Origin: Mycolicibacterium elephantis DSM 44368
GTDB lineage: Bacteria > Actinomycetota > Actinomycetes > Mycobacteriales > Mycobacteriaceae
Direction of reading: 5' to 3'
DNA length: 64,000 bases
NCBI RefSeq assembly: GCF_004014805.1
Contig: NZ_ATDN01000011.1
Location: forward strand, 1-64,000
Both the position numbers and the translations under genes were made by a program. The notes below the pieces were generated by a model that saw only the letters and a list, made by a program, of their open reading frames with translations, had not been told where the DNA came from and ran no database searches. Below are positions 9,510 to 20,362 of the stretch, in pieces; position 1 is the first letter of the stretch; every line of letters starts with the position of its first letter.

Positions 9510-11492
9510 GTGAATGCGCGCCGATACGTCGCGCCCGCTGATCGTCGCCCGCTGTCACATCGCTTCGCGCGTGCGCATCGGCGCCGCGACATCCCCGCTC
9601 TCGACGGCCTTCGCGCCGTGGCGGTGGCCCTCGTACTCGCCGACCACGGCGGCATCCCCGGCGTGACCGGCGGCTTCTTGGGCGTCGACGTCTTCTTCGT
9701 GCTGAGCGGCTTCCTGATCACCTCGCTGTTGCTCGACGAGCACGCCCGCACCGGGCGAATCGGCCTGACCGACTTCTGGATCCGCCGCGCCCGCAGGCTG
9801 CTGCCCGCCCTGCTCGTGGTGGTGCTGGCGGTGGTCGCGGTGCGGCACCTGTTTCCGGCCGAGGCGATCGCGTCGCTGCGCGACGACGCCGTCGCCTCGT
9901 TCTTCTGGGTGGCCAACTGGGCCTTCGTCGCGCAACGCACCGACTACTTCGCGCAGGGCGCGCCGCCGTCACCGCTGCAGCACATGTGGTCGCTCGGGGT
10001 GGAAGAGCAGTACTACGTGCTGTGGCCGATGCTGATGATCGGGCTGGCCTTCCTGTTCCGCGCGCGGCTGCGGACGGCGGTGCTGGTGCTGGCGACCGTC
10101 GGCGCGGCGGCGTCGGCGACCGCGGCGATCGTCTACACCACCGACGCGACGCTGAACCGGATCTACTTCGGCACCGACACCCGCGCGCAGGCACTGCTCA
10201 TCGGTGCCGCCGCGGCGGCGCTGGTGGTGCGCGACTGGTCGACGGTGACGATGGGCGGTCCGGTGATCCGAACGCGGTGGCGGCGATGGCTCGCCAGGGC
10301 GCTGTCGCTGATCGGGCTGGTGGTGTTGGGCCTTGCCGTGCACCACGCGACGGGCAGCACCGCCGATTTCCGCGGCGGGCTGCTGATCATCGTGGCGATC
10401 GCGTCGGTGTTCGTCGTCGCCGCGGTGGCACTGGACCAGGACGGCCCGGTGGCCCGCGTGCTGGCGTGGCGTCCGCTGGTGTGGCTCGGCGCCATCTCCT
10501 ACGGCGTCTACCTCTGGCACTGGCCGATCTTCCTGGTGCTCAACGGAGAACGCACCGGCTGGACGGGTTGGTCGCTGTTCGCGCTGCGATGCGCGGTGAC
10601 GATCGCGCTGGCCGCGGCGTCGTGGTGGTTGCTCGAACAGCCGGTGCGCCGGTGGCGCCCGGTGATCGTTCCGATGCTGCCGCTGGCCGCCGCCACCGCC
10701 GCCACCGCCGCGGTGGTGACGATGACCGTGCTGCCCGTGGGGGTGGAACCCGCCGAGCAGGTTCCCAGCGAGGTCGACTCGGCCGCGTTCGTCGGCGCCG
10801 AGGTTCCCGTCGAAGTGCAGCGGCCCGCCCAACTGGCGCCGGGCACCAGGACCGTCGCGGTGTTCGGCGACTCGGTGGCGTGGACGATCATGCGCTATCT
10901 GCCGCCGACACCGGGGTTCGCGTTCAGCAACTACACCACGATCGGCTGCGGCATCGCCCGCGGCGGACCGTATCGGCACGTCGGCGAGACCCTGAACCAG
11001 AAGCCGGAATGCGACGCGTGGCCGAGCCGGTGGGCGCAGCGCATCAACCACGACCGGCCCGACGTCGCGTTGCTGATCATCGGCCGCTGGGAGGTGGTCG
11101 ACCGGATGCACGAGGGCCGATGGGCGCACATCGGCGATCCGGTCTACGACGCTTACCTGCGCACCGAGCTCAACCGTGCGCTGGACATCCTCGGCTCGAC
11201 CGGCGCGCGCGTCGTCGTGACGACCGAGCCGTACAACCGGCGCGGCGAGCGGGCCGACGGCACCCTCTATCCCGAAGACCGGCCCGAGCGCGTCGACAAC
11301 TGGAACGACCTGCTGCGCCGCGTCGCGACGAAACGGCCGAACGTCACGGTGCTCGACCTCAACCGCAAGCTGGGGCCCAACGGCGGCTACACCAACCGCA
11401 TCGACGGCATCCGGATGCGCAGCGACGGCCTGCACCCGACGCCGGACGCGGTGGAGTGGCTGACGCCCTGGCTGACCGACGCCCTCAAGTAG
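9510..11492 (+). CDS. Membrane acyltransferase-3 (OafA-like) with C-terminal SGNH domain
   Basis: A 660-residue envelope-modifying enzyme that likely O-acylates a cell-wall or surface glycan. The N-terminal part (about residues 30-420) has the acyltransferase-3 pattern: RRDIPALDGLRAVAV, DVFFVLSGFLIT, RRARRLLPALL and about ten membrane segments. A linker leads to a periplasmic SGNH domain with the nucleophile block VFGDSVAW and the terminal DGLHPTPDA (Asp/His). The GTG start at 9510 is chosen since the conserved region begins about 28 residues in; a later start is possible. Related to the Rv0111/Rv1565c group of M. tuberculosis. The acceptor is unknown. Confidence 0.88.
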   Translation: MNARRYVAPADRRPLSHRFARAHRRRDIPALDGLRAVAVALVLADHGGIPGVTGGFLGVDVFFVLSGFLITSLLLDEHARTGRIGLTDFWIRRARRLLPALLVVVLAVVAVRHLFPAEAIASLRDDAVASFFWVANWAFVAQRTDYFAQGAPPSPLQHMWSLGVEEQYYVLWPMLMIGLAFLFRARLRTAVLVLATVGAAASATAAIVYTTDATLNRIYFGTDTRAQALLIGAAAAALVVRDWSTVTMGGPVIRTRWRRWLARALSLIGLVVLGLAVHHATGSTADFRGGLLIIVAIASVFVVAAVALDQDGPVARVLAWRPLVWLGAISYGVYLWHWPIFLVLNGERTGWTGWSLFALRCAVTIALAAASWWLLEQPVRRWRPVIVPMLPLAAATAATAAVVTMTVLPVGVEPAEQVPSEVDSAAFVGAEVPVEVQRPAQLAPGTRTVAVFGDSVAWTIMRYLPPTPGFAFSNYTTIGCGIARGGPYRHVGETLNQKPECDAWPSRWAQRINHDRPDVALLIIGRWEVVDRMHEGRWAHIGDPVYDAYLRTELNRALDILGSTGARVVVTTEPYNRRGERADGTLYPEDRPERVDNWNDLLRRVATKRPNVTVLDLNRKLGPNGGYTNRIDGIRMRSDGLHPTPDAVEWLTPWLTDALK

Positions 11493-11497
11493 TAGGG

Positions 11498-11546
11498 GAT
11501 TTCGGCGCGCTAACCAGCGCTGAGCGCGTGTTTGCGCACCGAAATC
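11498..11546. terminator. Hairpin between convergent genes
   Basis: Inverted repeat with arms GATTTCGGCGCGC (11498-11510) and GCGCACCGAAATC (11534-11546), one mismatch, in the 61-base gap between the acyltransferase and the chorismate mutase. It is placed to terminate both convergent transcripts. Confidence 0.5.
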
Positions 11547-11553
11547 GTCGGGG

Positions 11554-11817
11554 TCAGTGGCCGAGGCGGCCGCGGCCCAGCCGCAGCAGCAGCATCGCCA
11601 GGTCTTTGCCCTCGGGACCCAGCTCGCTGTAGCGCTCGATGACCTTCATCTCGCGGCTGTGCACCAGGCGGGTGCCGCCCGAGGCCATCCGGGCCTTGCC
11701 GATGAGCTTGGACACCTCGGTGCGGCGCTTGACGGCCTCCAGGATCGCGGCGTCCAGCCGGTCGATCTCCTGGCGCAATTGGTCGATGCCGGCAGCCTGC
11801 TCAGTTTCAGTAGTCAT
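11554..11817 (-). CDS. Chorismate mutase, AroQ-delta type (Rv0948c ortholog)
   Basis: Cytosolic mutase that converts chorismate to prephenate for Phe and Tyr synthesis. In M. tuberculosis this small enzyme is inefficient alone and is activated by complex formation with DAHP synthase AroG. The C-terminal half, including KARMASGGTRLVHSREMKVI and the last residues GRGRLGH, is nearly identical to my memory of Rv0948c; the terminal RLGH is the part that mediates AroG coupling. The ATG at 11817 gives 87 residues and has a ribosome site GAAGAGAA; in-frame starts at 11859 and 11880 would extend it but lack conservation. It is divergent from uvrD1. Confidence 0.93.
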   Translation of the reverse strand: MTTETEQAAGIDQLRQEIDRLDAAILEAVKRRTEVSKLIGKARMASGGTRLVHSREMKVIERYSELGPEGKDLAMLLLRLGRGRLGH

Positions 11818-12072
11818 GGCATTCTCTTCGTTCTCGTCGTGTGGCAAATCTGGTCTCATCCGGTTTCGGGCCTCACACACGAGACGAGCCCCGGATCCGG
11901 AAGCGGACCACGGGGCTCACAGAAGCTGCTAAACCACGGGCACCGCTGACCGGTACCCGTAGAAAAATCGGCGTCGCGCCGCTTGCTGGCTTTTGAGCAC
12001 CAGATGAGTGTGCCACCAATCGCCGCGCCAGCGCAAAGGATGTCCCTCGTCACCGGTAAGTTTGGATGCGAC

Positions 12073-14427
12073 ATGAGTGTGCACGTGACCGGTTCGGACG
12101 CCATGACCGGCTTGGGCTCCGCCGACGGCGACCTTCTGGCCGGCCTCAACCCGCAGCAACGGCAGGCGGTGCTGCACGAGGGCTCGCCGCTGCTCATCGT
12201 CGCCGGCGCCGGATCGGGTAAGACGGCGGTGCTCACCCGCCGGATCGCCTACCTGCTGGCCGAGCGCGACGTCGGCGTCGGGCAGGTGCTGGCCATCACG
12301 TTCACCAACAAGGCCGCCGCCGAGATGCGCGAGCGCGTGGTCGCGCTGGTCGGGCCCCGCGCGCGTTCTATGTGGGTGTCGACGTTCCACTCGACCTGTG
12401 TGCGGATCCTGCGCAACCAGGCGTCGCTGCTGCCCGGGCTGAACTCCAACTTCTCGATCTACGACGCCGACGACTCGCGGCGGCTGCTGCAGATGATCGG
12501 CAAGGACCTGGGCCTGGACACCAAACGGTATTCGCCGCGGCTGCTGGCCAACGGCATCTCCAACCTCAAGAACGAGCTGATCGGCCCGCAGGAGGCCGCG
12601 TCCGACGCCGCCGACGTCGGCGAGGAACTGCCCCGCATCATCGCCGAGGTCTACGGGGAGTACCAGCGCCGGTTGCGTGCGGCCAACGCGTTGGACTTCG
12701 ACGATTTGATCGGCGAGACCGTCGCTGTGCTGCAAGCCTTTCCGCAGATCGCCCAGTACTACCGGCGGCGGTTCCGGCACATCCTCGTCGACGAGTACCA
12801 GGACACCAACCACGCCCAGTACGTGCTGGTGCGTGAGCTCGTGGGAAGGGAGAGCCCGGGAGACGATCCAGCAGGGGTGGCGCCCGCCGAGCTGTGCGTG
12901 GTCGGTGACGCCGACCAGTCGATCTACGCGTTTCGCGGCGCCACGATCCGCAACATCGAGGATTTCGAGCGCGACTTCCCCAACGCCACAACGATTCTGC
13001 TCGAGCAGAATTACCGCTCGACGCAGAACATCCTCAACGCCGCCAACTCGGTGATCTCACGCAACACCGGGCGGCGGGAGAAGAAGCTGTGGACCGACGC
13101 CGGCGAGGGTGAGCTCATCGTCGGCTACGTCGCCGACAACGAACACGACGAGGCCCGGTTCGTCGCAGGCGAGATCGACACGCTGGTGGACGGTGCTCAT
13201 GGGACTGGTGATCTCACCTACAACGACATCGCCGTGTTCTACCGCACCAACAACTCGTCGCGCGCGCTGGAGGAAGTGTTCATCCGTTCCGGCATCCCCT
13301 ACAAAGTCGTTGGGGGCGTTCGCTTTTACGAACGCAAGGAGATCCGCGACATCGTTGCCTATCTTAGGGTGCTGGACAATCCGGGCGACTCGGTGAGCAT
13401 GCGCCGCATCCTGAACACCCCGCGGCGCGGTATCGGCGACCGTGCCGAGGCATGCGTGGCGGTGTACGCCGAGAACTCCGGGCTGAGCTTCAACGACGCG
13501 CTTCAGGCGGCCGCCGAGGGCAGGGTGCCACTGCTGAACACTCGCTCGGAGAAGGCGATCGCCGGGTTCGTCGCGATGCTCGACGAGCTGCGCGGGCAAC
13601 TCGACGGTGAACTCGGCGACCTGGTGGATGCGGTGCTCGACAAGACCGGCTACCGCACCACGCTGGAATCCTCGAGCGACCCGCAGGATCTCGCGCGGTT
13701 GGACAACCTCAACGAATTGGTCAGCGTTGCACACGAATTCAGCACCGACCTGGCCAACGCCCAAGCCCTCGGCGAGATCGATCCCGAGGACGAGGACATC
13801 CCCGACACCAGTGTGCTGGCCCAGTTCCTCGAACGGGTGTCGCTGGTGGCCGACGCCGACGAGCTACCCGAGCACGGCGCCGGTGTGGTGACGATGATGA
13901 CGCTGCACACGGCGAAAGGTCTGGAGTTCCCCGCGGTGTTCGTGACCGGCTGGGAGGACGGCATGTTCCCGCACATGCGGGCGTTGGGCGATCCGACCGA
14001 GCTGTCCGAGGAACGACGGTTGGCCTACGTCGGGATCACCCGGGCCCGCCAGCGGCTCTACGTCAGCCGGGCCAAGGTGCGTTCGTCGTGGGGGCAGCCG
14101 ATGCTGAACCCGGAATCGCGGTTCCTCAAGGAGATTCCGCAGCATCTGATCGACTGGCGACGCACCGACCCGACGCCGTCGTTCTCCGCTCCGGTCAGCG
14201 GCGCGGGCCGGTTCGGCACGCCGCGTCCGTCGCCGACGCGGTCGTCGGCCGGGAAGCGCCCGCTGGTGGTGCTGGAACCGGGCGACCGGGTCAGCCACGA
14301 CAAGTACGGGCTGGGCCGGGTGGAAGAGGTCTCCGGCGTCGGCGAGTCGGCGATGTCGCTGATCGACTTCGGCAGCGCGGGCCGGGTCAAGCTGATGCAC
14401 AACCACGCGCCGATCACCAAGCTGTGA
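12073..14427 (+). CDS. uvrD1: ATP-dependent DNA helicase UvrD1/PcrA
   Basis: Superfamily 1A 3'-5' helicase for nucleotide excision repair and, in mycobacteria, Ku-stimulated break repair. 784 residues. The Q-motif NPQQRQAV precedes Walker A (GAGSGKTA, residues 45-52); motif Ia is TFTNKAAAEM, motif II DEYQDTN, motif III GDADQSIYAFRG, motif IV LEQNYRST, and motif VI YVGITRARQRLY. The C-terminus has the Tudor-like block GDRVSHDKYGLGRV used for RNA polymerase or Ku contacts. The ATG at 12073 (MSVHVTGSD) matches the M. tuberculosis start; the open frame upstream is not conserved. Ortholog of Rv0949. Confidence 0.96.
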   Translation: MSVHVTGSDAMTGLGSADGDLLAGLNPQQRQAVLHEGSPLLIVAGAGSGKTAVLTRRIAYLLAERDVGVGQVLAITFTNKAAAEMRERVVALVGPRARSMWVSTFHSTCVRILRNQASLLPGLNSNFSIYDADDSRRLLQMIGKDLGLDTKRYSPRLLANGISNLKNELIGPQEAASDAADVGEELPRIIAEVYGEYQRRLRAANALDFDDLIGETVAVLQAFPQIAQYYRRRFRHILVDEYQDTNHAQYVLVRELVGRESPGDDPAGVAPAELCVVGDADQSIYAFRGATIRNIEDFERDFPNATTILLEQNYRSTQNILNAANSVISRNTGRREKKLWTDAGEGELIVGYVADNEHDEARFVAGEIDTLVDGAHGTGDLTYNDIAVFYRTNNSSRALEEVFIRSGIPYKVVGGVRFYERKEIRDIVAYLRVLDNPGDSVSMRRILNTPRRGIGDRAEACVAVYAENSGLSFNDALQAAAEGRVPLLNTRSEKAIAGFVAMLDELRGQLDGELGDLVDAVLDKTGYRTTLESSSDPQDLARLDNLNELVSVAHEFSTDLANAQALGEIDPEDEDIPDTSVLAQFLERVSLVADADELPEHGAGVVTMMTLHTAKGLEFPAVFVTGWEDGMFPHMRALGDPTELSEERRLAYVGITRARQRLYVSRAKVRSSWGQPMLNPESRFLKEIPQHLIDWRRTDPTPSFSAPVSGAGRFGTPRPSPTRSSAGKRPLVVLEPGDRVSHDKYGLGRVEEVSGVGESAMSLIDFGSAGRVKLMHNHAPITKL

Positions 14428-14436
14428 CGCCGGCCC

Positions 14437-14501
14437 GCGTCGAAACCGACGCTTTGGTCGTTTTCGCTCGAACACTTCCGCCATTGCGTCGGTCTCGACG
14501 C
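14437..14501. terminator. Long hairpin between convergent genes
   Basis: Two 16-base arms, GCGTCGAAACCGACGC at 14437-14452 and GCGTCGGTCTCGACGC at 14486-14501, pair with one mismatch. It separates uvrD1 from the convergent membrane-protein gene. The CGTCGG(T)TTCG core reappears in the hairpin at 30937-30998. Confidence 0.5.
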
Positions 14502-14518
14502 ACCGACGCACCCGAGCG

Positions 14519-15157
14519 TTAGCCGGATCGCTCCCAGCGGCCCGTGGCCGGCAACGCGGCGAGCACGATCGTGGCCACCGGGAAGACCGGGATCGCGTAC
14601 ACCGCCGTGGGCAGCTTGGCGCCCGCGACGAACAGGCTGGAGAAGATCAGCAGCGCGATGACCGCACCCACCATGATCAGCAGACGACTCAGGCGGCGGC
14701 GCAACAGCAGCCCGATCAGCCCCGCGATGAGGGCGGCCGCCGAGATCGCGGTGAGGAAGCCGACCGCGACGCAGAAGAGCGGGTCGGAGCGCCACCAACC
14801 GGTGATCAGGTCGGTGGCGATGACCGCGGTGGCCCAACCCGACAGGATGCTCATGACCGCGGCGGTTATCGCGGTCTTCGGGCTGGGCGGGGCCGGTTGC
14901 GTCGGGGAGACGGCCATCGGCCGGGCGCGCGGGATGTACCCCGTCTGCGCCTGATCCGACAACTGCGTCGGGCCGAGGTCGGTCACCTGTGTCGGCGGGT
15001 CCGCGATCGGATTCGGGCCGGTGGGGCGGCGCCGGATGATATTGGTCTGCGGCTCCTCGCCGACGGGGTGCTCGCCGGTTGGATGACGACGAATGATGCC
15101 CGTCTCGGCGTTCGACGGCGCGGGGCGTGTCAGATCAGAATCGTCGTCGCCGGCCAC
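14519..15157 (-). CDS. Hypothetical membrane protein with long cytosolic N-terminus
   Basis: A 212-residue protein of unknown function. Residues 1-90 are hydrophilic and contain two near-repeats of IIRRxPTGxxPxxxxP (around residues 21-50), suggesting a disordered cytosolic region. Three to four membrane segments follow at about 98-118, 130-155, 160-180 and 185-203. The GTG start at 15157 gives MAGDDDSDLTRP. It ends head-to-tail with the M23 peptidase gene (25-base gap on the same strand), so the two are probably co-transcribed. I do not recognise a named family. Confidence 0.65.
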   Translation of the reverse strand: MAGDDDSDLTRPAPSNAETGIIRRHPTGEHPVGEEPQTNIIRRRPTGPNPIADPPTQVTDLGPTQLSDQAQTGYIPRARPMAVSPTQPAPPSPKTAITAAVMSILSGWATAVIATDLITGWWRSDPLFCVAVGFLTAISAAALIAGLIGLLLRRRLSRLLIMVGAVIALLIFSSLFVAGAKLPTAVYAIPVFPVATIVLAALPATGRWERSG

Positions 15158-15182
15158 TCAGCCAGAGTAGTTGCCGGGCGAC

Positions 15183-16229
15183 TCAGGGCGTCAGCCCGCG
15201 CTTGGCCAGCCATCCGACCGGGTCGACGCGGTCGGTCCCGTTGATCAGCACCTCGAAATGCAGGTGCGGTCCGGTCGAGTTGCCGGTGTTGCCCATCTTG
15301 GCGATCTGGTCGCCGGCCCACACGCGCTGGCCGACGTCGACGAGCACCGAGCTGAGGTGACCGTAGAGCGTCACCGAGCCGTCGGAGTGGCGCAGCTTGA
15401 CCATGTTGCCGTAGCCGGCGTACGGACCTGCCGAGATGACGACGCCGTCGGACGCGGCCAGAATCGGCGTGCCGATCGAGTTGGCGATGTCGATGCCGCC
15501 GTGCAGCACACCCCAGCGGTATCCGAAGCCCGACGTCCACACCCCGCGGGTCGGCATGACGAACATCGGGCGCTGCAGCCGGGCCTCGCGCTCGGCGCGT
15601 TCCTGCGCGAACGCGGCCGCCTTCTGGATCTCCTCGGTGTGCACGGCCGAGCTGGCGGCCGGCGTGACCGCCACGACCTGCACGCCGTCCATCGACCCGG
15701 TGATCGCACCGCCACCGACCGCGGTCTGATCGGCCGCCAGCACGGCGGCGTCGGCCTCCTTGGCGGACGGGTGCGTCATCGAGTAGGCACCCGCGGCGGT
15801 GGCGCCGACGGCCATCGCCGCGACCATCAGCCGGCCCTTCACGGGCACGTCGGGTTTGCGGTGGGCGCCGCGGCGGCCGATGTTGATGATGTCGGTCTTG
15901 GCCATGCCGTCGCTGGTGTCGGTATGGCTGTCGCGGTAGGCGCGGGTGCGGCGTTGGTGGTCTGGACCGGGTTGGAACTCCGACGGCACGGCGAGCCGCA
16001 ACGGCGCCAGATCGTCGGTGTCGTGCAGGTCGTCGAGTTCTGGCGCGTGGATTACCGCCGACTCGCGGTCGAACACGGTGTTTTCGCGGAAGTCGAAATC
16101 GGCCAGATCGCCGAACTCGTTGAACGGAATGATGTCGGTGACTTCGGAGGGGCTTTCGTCGGCGCGTCCGATGATTTGCCGTTTCGTCGATCCCTTAGCG
16201 GGAAATCGGGACGAACGGTGCGCTGCCAA
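15183..16229 (-). CDS. M23-family metallopeptidase (Rv0950c ortholog)
   Basis: Putative peptidoglycan endopeptidase, membrane-anchored with its catalytic domain outside. Of 348 residues, the first 130 are cytosolic and acidic; one membrane segment lies at about 132-150 (GRLMVAAMAVGATAAGAYS), then a short coiled region (EEIQKAAAFAQERAEREARL), then the LytM/M23 domain with HGGID and the zinc-binding HLHF. Both zinc motifs are complete, so it could be active. The start is a TTG at 16229 preceded by AAGGACT; a later start is possible. It is divergent from sucC, and the shared gap contains a CRP-type site. Confidence 0.85.
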   Translation of the reverse strand: MAAHRSSRFPAKGSTKRQIIGRADESPSEVTDIIPFNEFGDLADFDFRENTVFDRESAVIHAPELDDLHDTDDLAPLRLAVPSEFQPGPDHQRRTRAYRDSHTDTSDGMAKTDIINIGRRGAHRKPDVPVKGRLMVAAMAVGATAAGAYSMTHPSAKEADAAVLAADQTAVGGGAITGSMDGVQVVAVTPAASSAVHTEEIQKAAAFAQERAEREARLQRPMFVMPTRGVWTSGFGYRWGVLHGGIDIANSIGTPILAASDGVVISAGPYAGYGNMVKLRHSDGSVTLYGHLSSVLVDVGQRVWAGDQIAKMGNTGNSTGPHLHFEVLINGTDRVDPVGWLAKRGLTP

Positions 16230-16334
16230 TCTGCGGAGTCCTTTTCGCTGTGACCGAAACGTGACCTAGACCAGATGGCACGTTAACCGCACTCCAATGT
16301 TGGCTGCAAGCCAAGCGAATATTCCGCGCTGGAA

Positions 16335-16350
16335 TGTGAGCTGTATCACT
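16335..16350. promoter_or_regulatory. CRP (cAMP receptor protein) type binding site
   Basis: TGTGA, six bases (GCTGTA), TCACT: nine of ten positions match the mycobacterial CRP consensus TGTGA-N6-TCACA. It sits in the divergent gap between the M23 peptidase gene and sucCD, 130 bases before the sucC start. I recall the orthologous Rv0950c/sucC gap being listed in M. tuberculosis CRP regulons, which would make regulation of the TCA enzyme by cAMP plausible. Confidence 0.7.
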
Positions 16351-16479
16351 GACACCCGCCGGTGAGATCGACCACATGAGCGGTGGGCGGTGCCAAAGGC
16401 CTCAGCGCGTGTCGATAAAGTTCCCCCGAGCCCTGTCGGCCCAAACCTTTGCAGAACACGCGCTAGAGACAGTGAGTCC

Positions 16480-17661
<1,182 letters not shown>

Positions 17662-17673
17662 GGGACGCACAGT

Positions 17674-18576
<903 letters not shown>

Positions 18577-18594
18577 CTCCTGTTACTCATCTGC

Positions 18595-18654
18595 GCGAGC
18601 GTGCGTGTTTGAGGCCGACACGCCGTGCGAGAAGCCGATTTCACGCACGTTCGC
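18595..18654. terminator. Hairpin after sucD, GCGAGCGTGCG family
   Basis: Arms GCGAGCGTGCGTG (18595-18607) and CACGCACGTTCGC (18642-18654), one mismatch, 18 bases after the sucD stop. Likely transcription end for sucCD. The same core is found at 18748-18807 and 36338-36396. Confidence 0.5.
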
Positions 18655-18747
18655 CGCAGCAGCAGCGCGCCGGCGGGGCCGCAGGCCCACTGGTTGGCGT
18701 GCCGAAAGCCGCATCGGTTAGCCTGTCGAACTAGCTCGCCTGCAGTG

Positions 18748-18807
18748 GTGAGCGTGCGCAAACTCCGCACTTTTCGCGGCGTGTCGCCCTCAGACACGCA
18801 CGCTCGC
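18748..18807. other. Second GCGAGCGTGCG-type hairpin, before the thiolase-like gene
   Basis: Arms GTGAGCGTGCG (18748-18758) and CGCACGCTCGC (18797-18807) with one mismatch. It ends only 20 bases before the start codon at 18827, so it would lie in the 5' leader if transcription begins upstream. It may be a relic of a mobile intergenic repeat or a structured leader. Confidence 0.45.
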
Positions 18808-18826
18808 GAAAAAGGAAGGTGAGCCC

Positions 18827-20356
18827 ATGGCGGTCGATCCGCGGACTCCGGTGCTGGTCGGCGTCGGCCAGTTCACCGAACGCATCGACGACCCCGGGTA
18901 CCGCGGCATGTCCGCGGTGGACCTCGCGACGGAGGCGGTGCGTGCGGCGCTGGCCGACACCGGGGTCGACCCGGCCGCGATGGCCACGGCGATCGAAACG
19001 GTATACGGGCTACGGCAATTCGAGATCTCCGGGCCGATGCCGGCCACGCTGGGCAAGTCGAACAACTACCCTCGCTCGGTGCTGAACCGCGTGGGCGGCG
19101 ACCCGACCCGCGTCGTGCTGGAACCCGTCGGCGGGCAGGGCCCGCAGAAGCTCGTCACCGAGGCGGGCAGTGCGATCGCGGCGGGTGAGATGGACGTCGC
19201 GATGGTCATCGGGTCCGAGCCGGGGTCCACGGCGAGGCATTTCGCCGACCGTGACGACAAGCCCGACTTCACCGAACACGTCGACGGCCAGTTGGAGGAC
19301 CGCGGGCATCAAATCCACCAGTACTTCACCGAGTACACCGCCAAACACGGGTTGACCGGCGCGGCGGTGCAGTACGGGCTGCTGGACAACGCGCGTCGCC
19401 GTCGCCTCGGGCTCGGCGTGGCCGAATACCGCAGGCAGATGGCCGAGTTGTTCGCCCCGCTGTCGAAAGTCGCCGCCAAGAACCCGTTCTCGTCGTCGCC
19501 GGTCGAACGTTCGGTCGAGGAGATCGTCACGGTCACCGACGACAACCGGATGATCTGCGACCCGTATCCACGCCTGCTGGTCGCCCGCGACCAGGTCAAC
19601 CAGGGCGCCGCGGTGATCATGACGTCGGTGGCGGCCGCCCGTCGTCTCGGCGTACCCGAGTCGAAATGGGTGTACCTGCACGGCCATTCGGACCTCACCG
19701 AGCAGTCGCTGCTGGACCGTGTCGACCTGGGCGCCAGCCCCGCGGCGGTGCACGCGGCCCGAGAAGCGCTGCGCGTCGCCGAGATCGGCGTCGACGACTT
19801 CGCCACCTTCGATCTGTACAGCTGCTTTCCGTTCCCCGTCTTCGTCGTCTGCGACGCGCTGGGCATCGACGGCGCCGACCCGCGCGGGCTGACGGTGACC
19901 GGCGGGCTGCCCTACTTCGGTGGGCCCGGCAACAGCTACTCGTTGCACGCCATCGCCGAAACCGTGACGCAATTGCGGGACAGGCCAGGACAGTTCGGCT
20001 TCGTCGGCGCCAACGGCGGCACGATGAGCAAGTACTCGGTCGGCGTGTACTCCACCGCGCCCGCCCCGTGGCGATCCGACCGCAGCGACCAGCTCAACGA
20101 GCAGGTCGGCGCGCTGCCGAAAGTCTCGGTGACCGAAAAGCCCGACGGCGCAGCCACAATCGAGACGTACTCGGTGCGCTACGACTGGCCCACCACCACG
20201 GGCATCATCGTCGCGCGCCTCGACGTCGACGACTCGCGCTTCCTGGCCACCACCGAAGACCCCGAGCTGGTGGCGCTGATGTGCGACGGCGATCCACTGA
20301 ACGCCGCCATCACGGTGCGCCCGACCGAGCACGGCAACCGCGCGACGCTGAGGTAG
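18827..20356 (+). CDS. Thiolase-like protein, TLP1 type, lacking the nucleophilic Cys
   Basis: A 509-residue member of the thiolase superfamily. The fold is evident from MAVDPRTPVLVGVGQFTE, GEMDVAMVIGSEP, FDLYSCFPFPVF and TVTGGLPYFGGPGNSYSLHAI. At the place where degradative and biosynthetic thiolases have the nucleophilic Cys the sequence reads VGGQGPQKLV, so the first catalytic Cys is missing. Downstream catalytic elements are only partly kept. An extra C-terminal domain of about 80 residues with an OB-like look follows, as described for M. smegmatis TLP1. A classical thiolase reaction is unlikely; acyl-CoA binding or a different chemistry is more plausible. It is alone between sucCD and modA. 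Confidence 0.78.
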   Translation: MAVDPRTPVLVGVGQFTERIDDPGYRGMSAVDLATEAVRAALADTGVDPAAMATAIETVYGLRQFEISGPMPATLGKSNNYPRSVLNRVGGDPTRVVLEPVGGQGPQKLVTEAGSAIAAGEMDVAMVIGSEPGSTARHFADRDDKPDFTEHVDGQLEDRGHQIHQYFTEYTAKHGLTGAAVQYGLLDNARRRRLGLGVAEYRRQMAELFAPLSKVAAKNPFSSSPVERSVEEIVTVTDDNRMICDPYPRLLVARDQVNQGAAVIMTSVAAARRLGVPESKWVYLHGHSDLTEQSLLDRVDLGASPAAVHAAREALRVAEIGVDDFATFDLYSCFPFPVFVVCDALGIDGADPRGLTVTGGLPYFGGPGNSYSLHAIAETVTQLRDRPGQFGFVGANGGTMSKYSVGVYSTAPAPWRSDRSDQLNEQVGALPKVSVTEKPDGAATIETYSVRYDWPTTTGIIVARLDVDDSRFLATTEDPELVALMCDGDPLNAAITVRPTEHGNRATLR

Positions 20357-20362
20357 CCGACG

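Noticed and set aside
12000..14500. Long open frames on the minus strand opposite uvrD1 and elsewhere
   Set aside because: High GC content creates long antisense frames; they show no family motifs and follow the codon structure of the sense gene.
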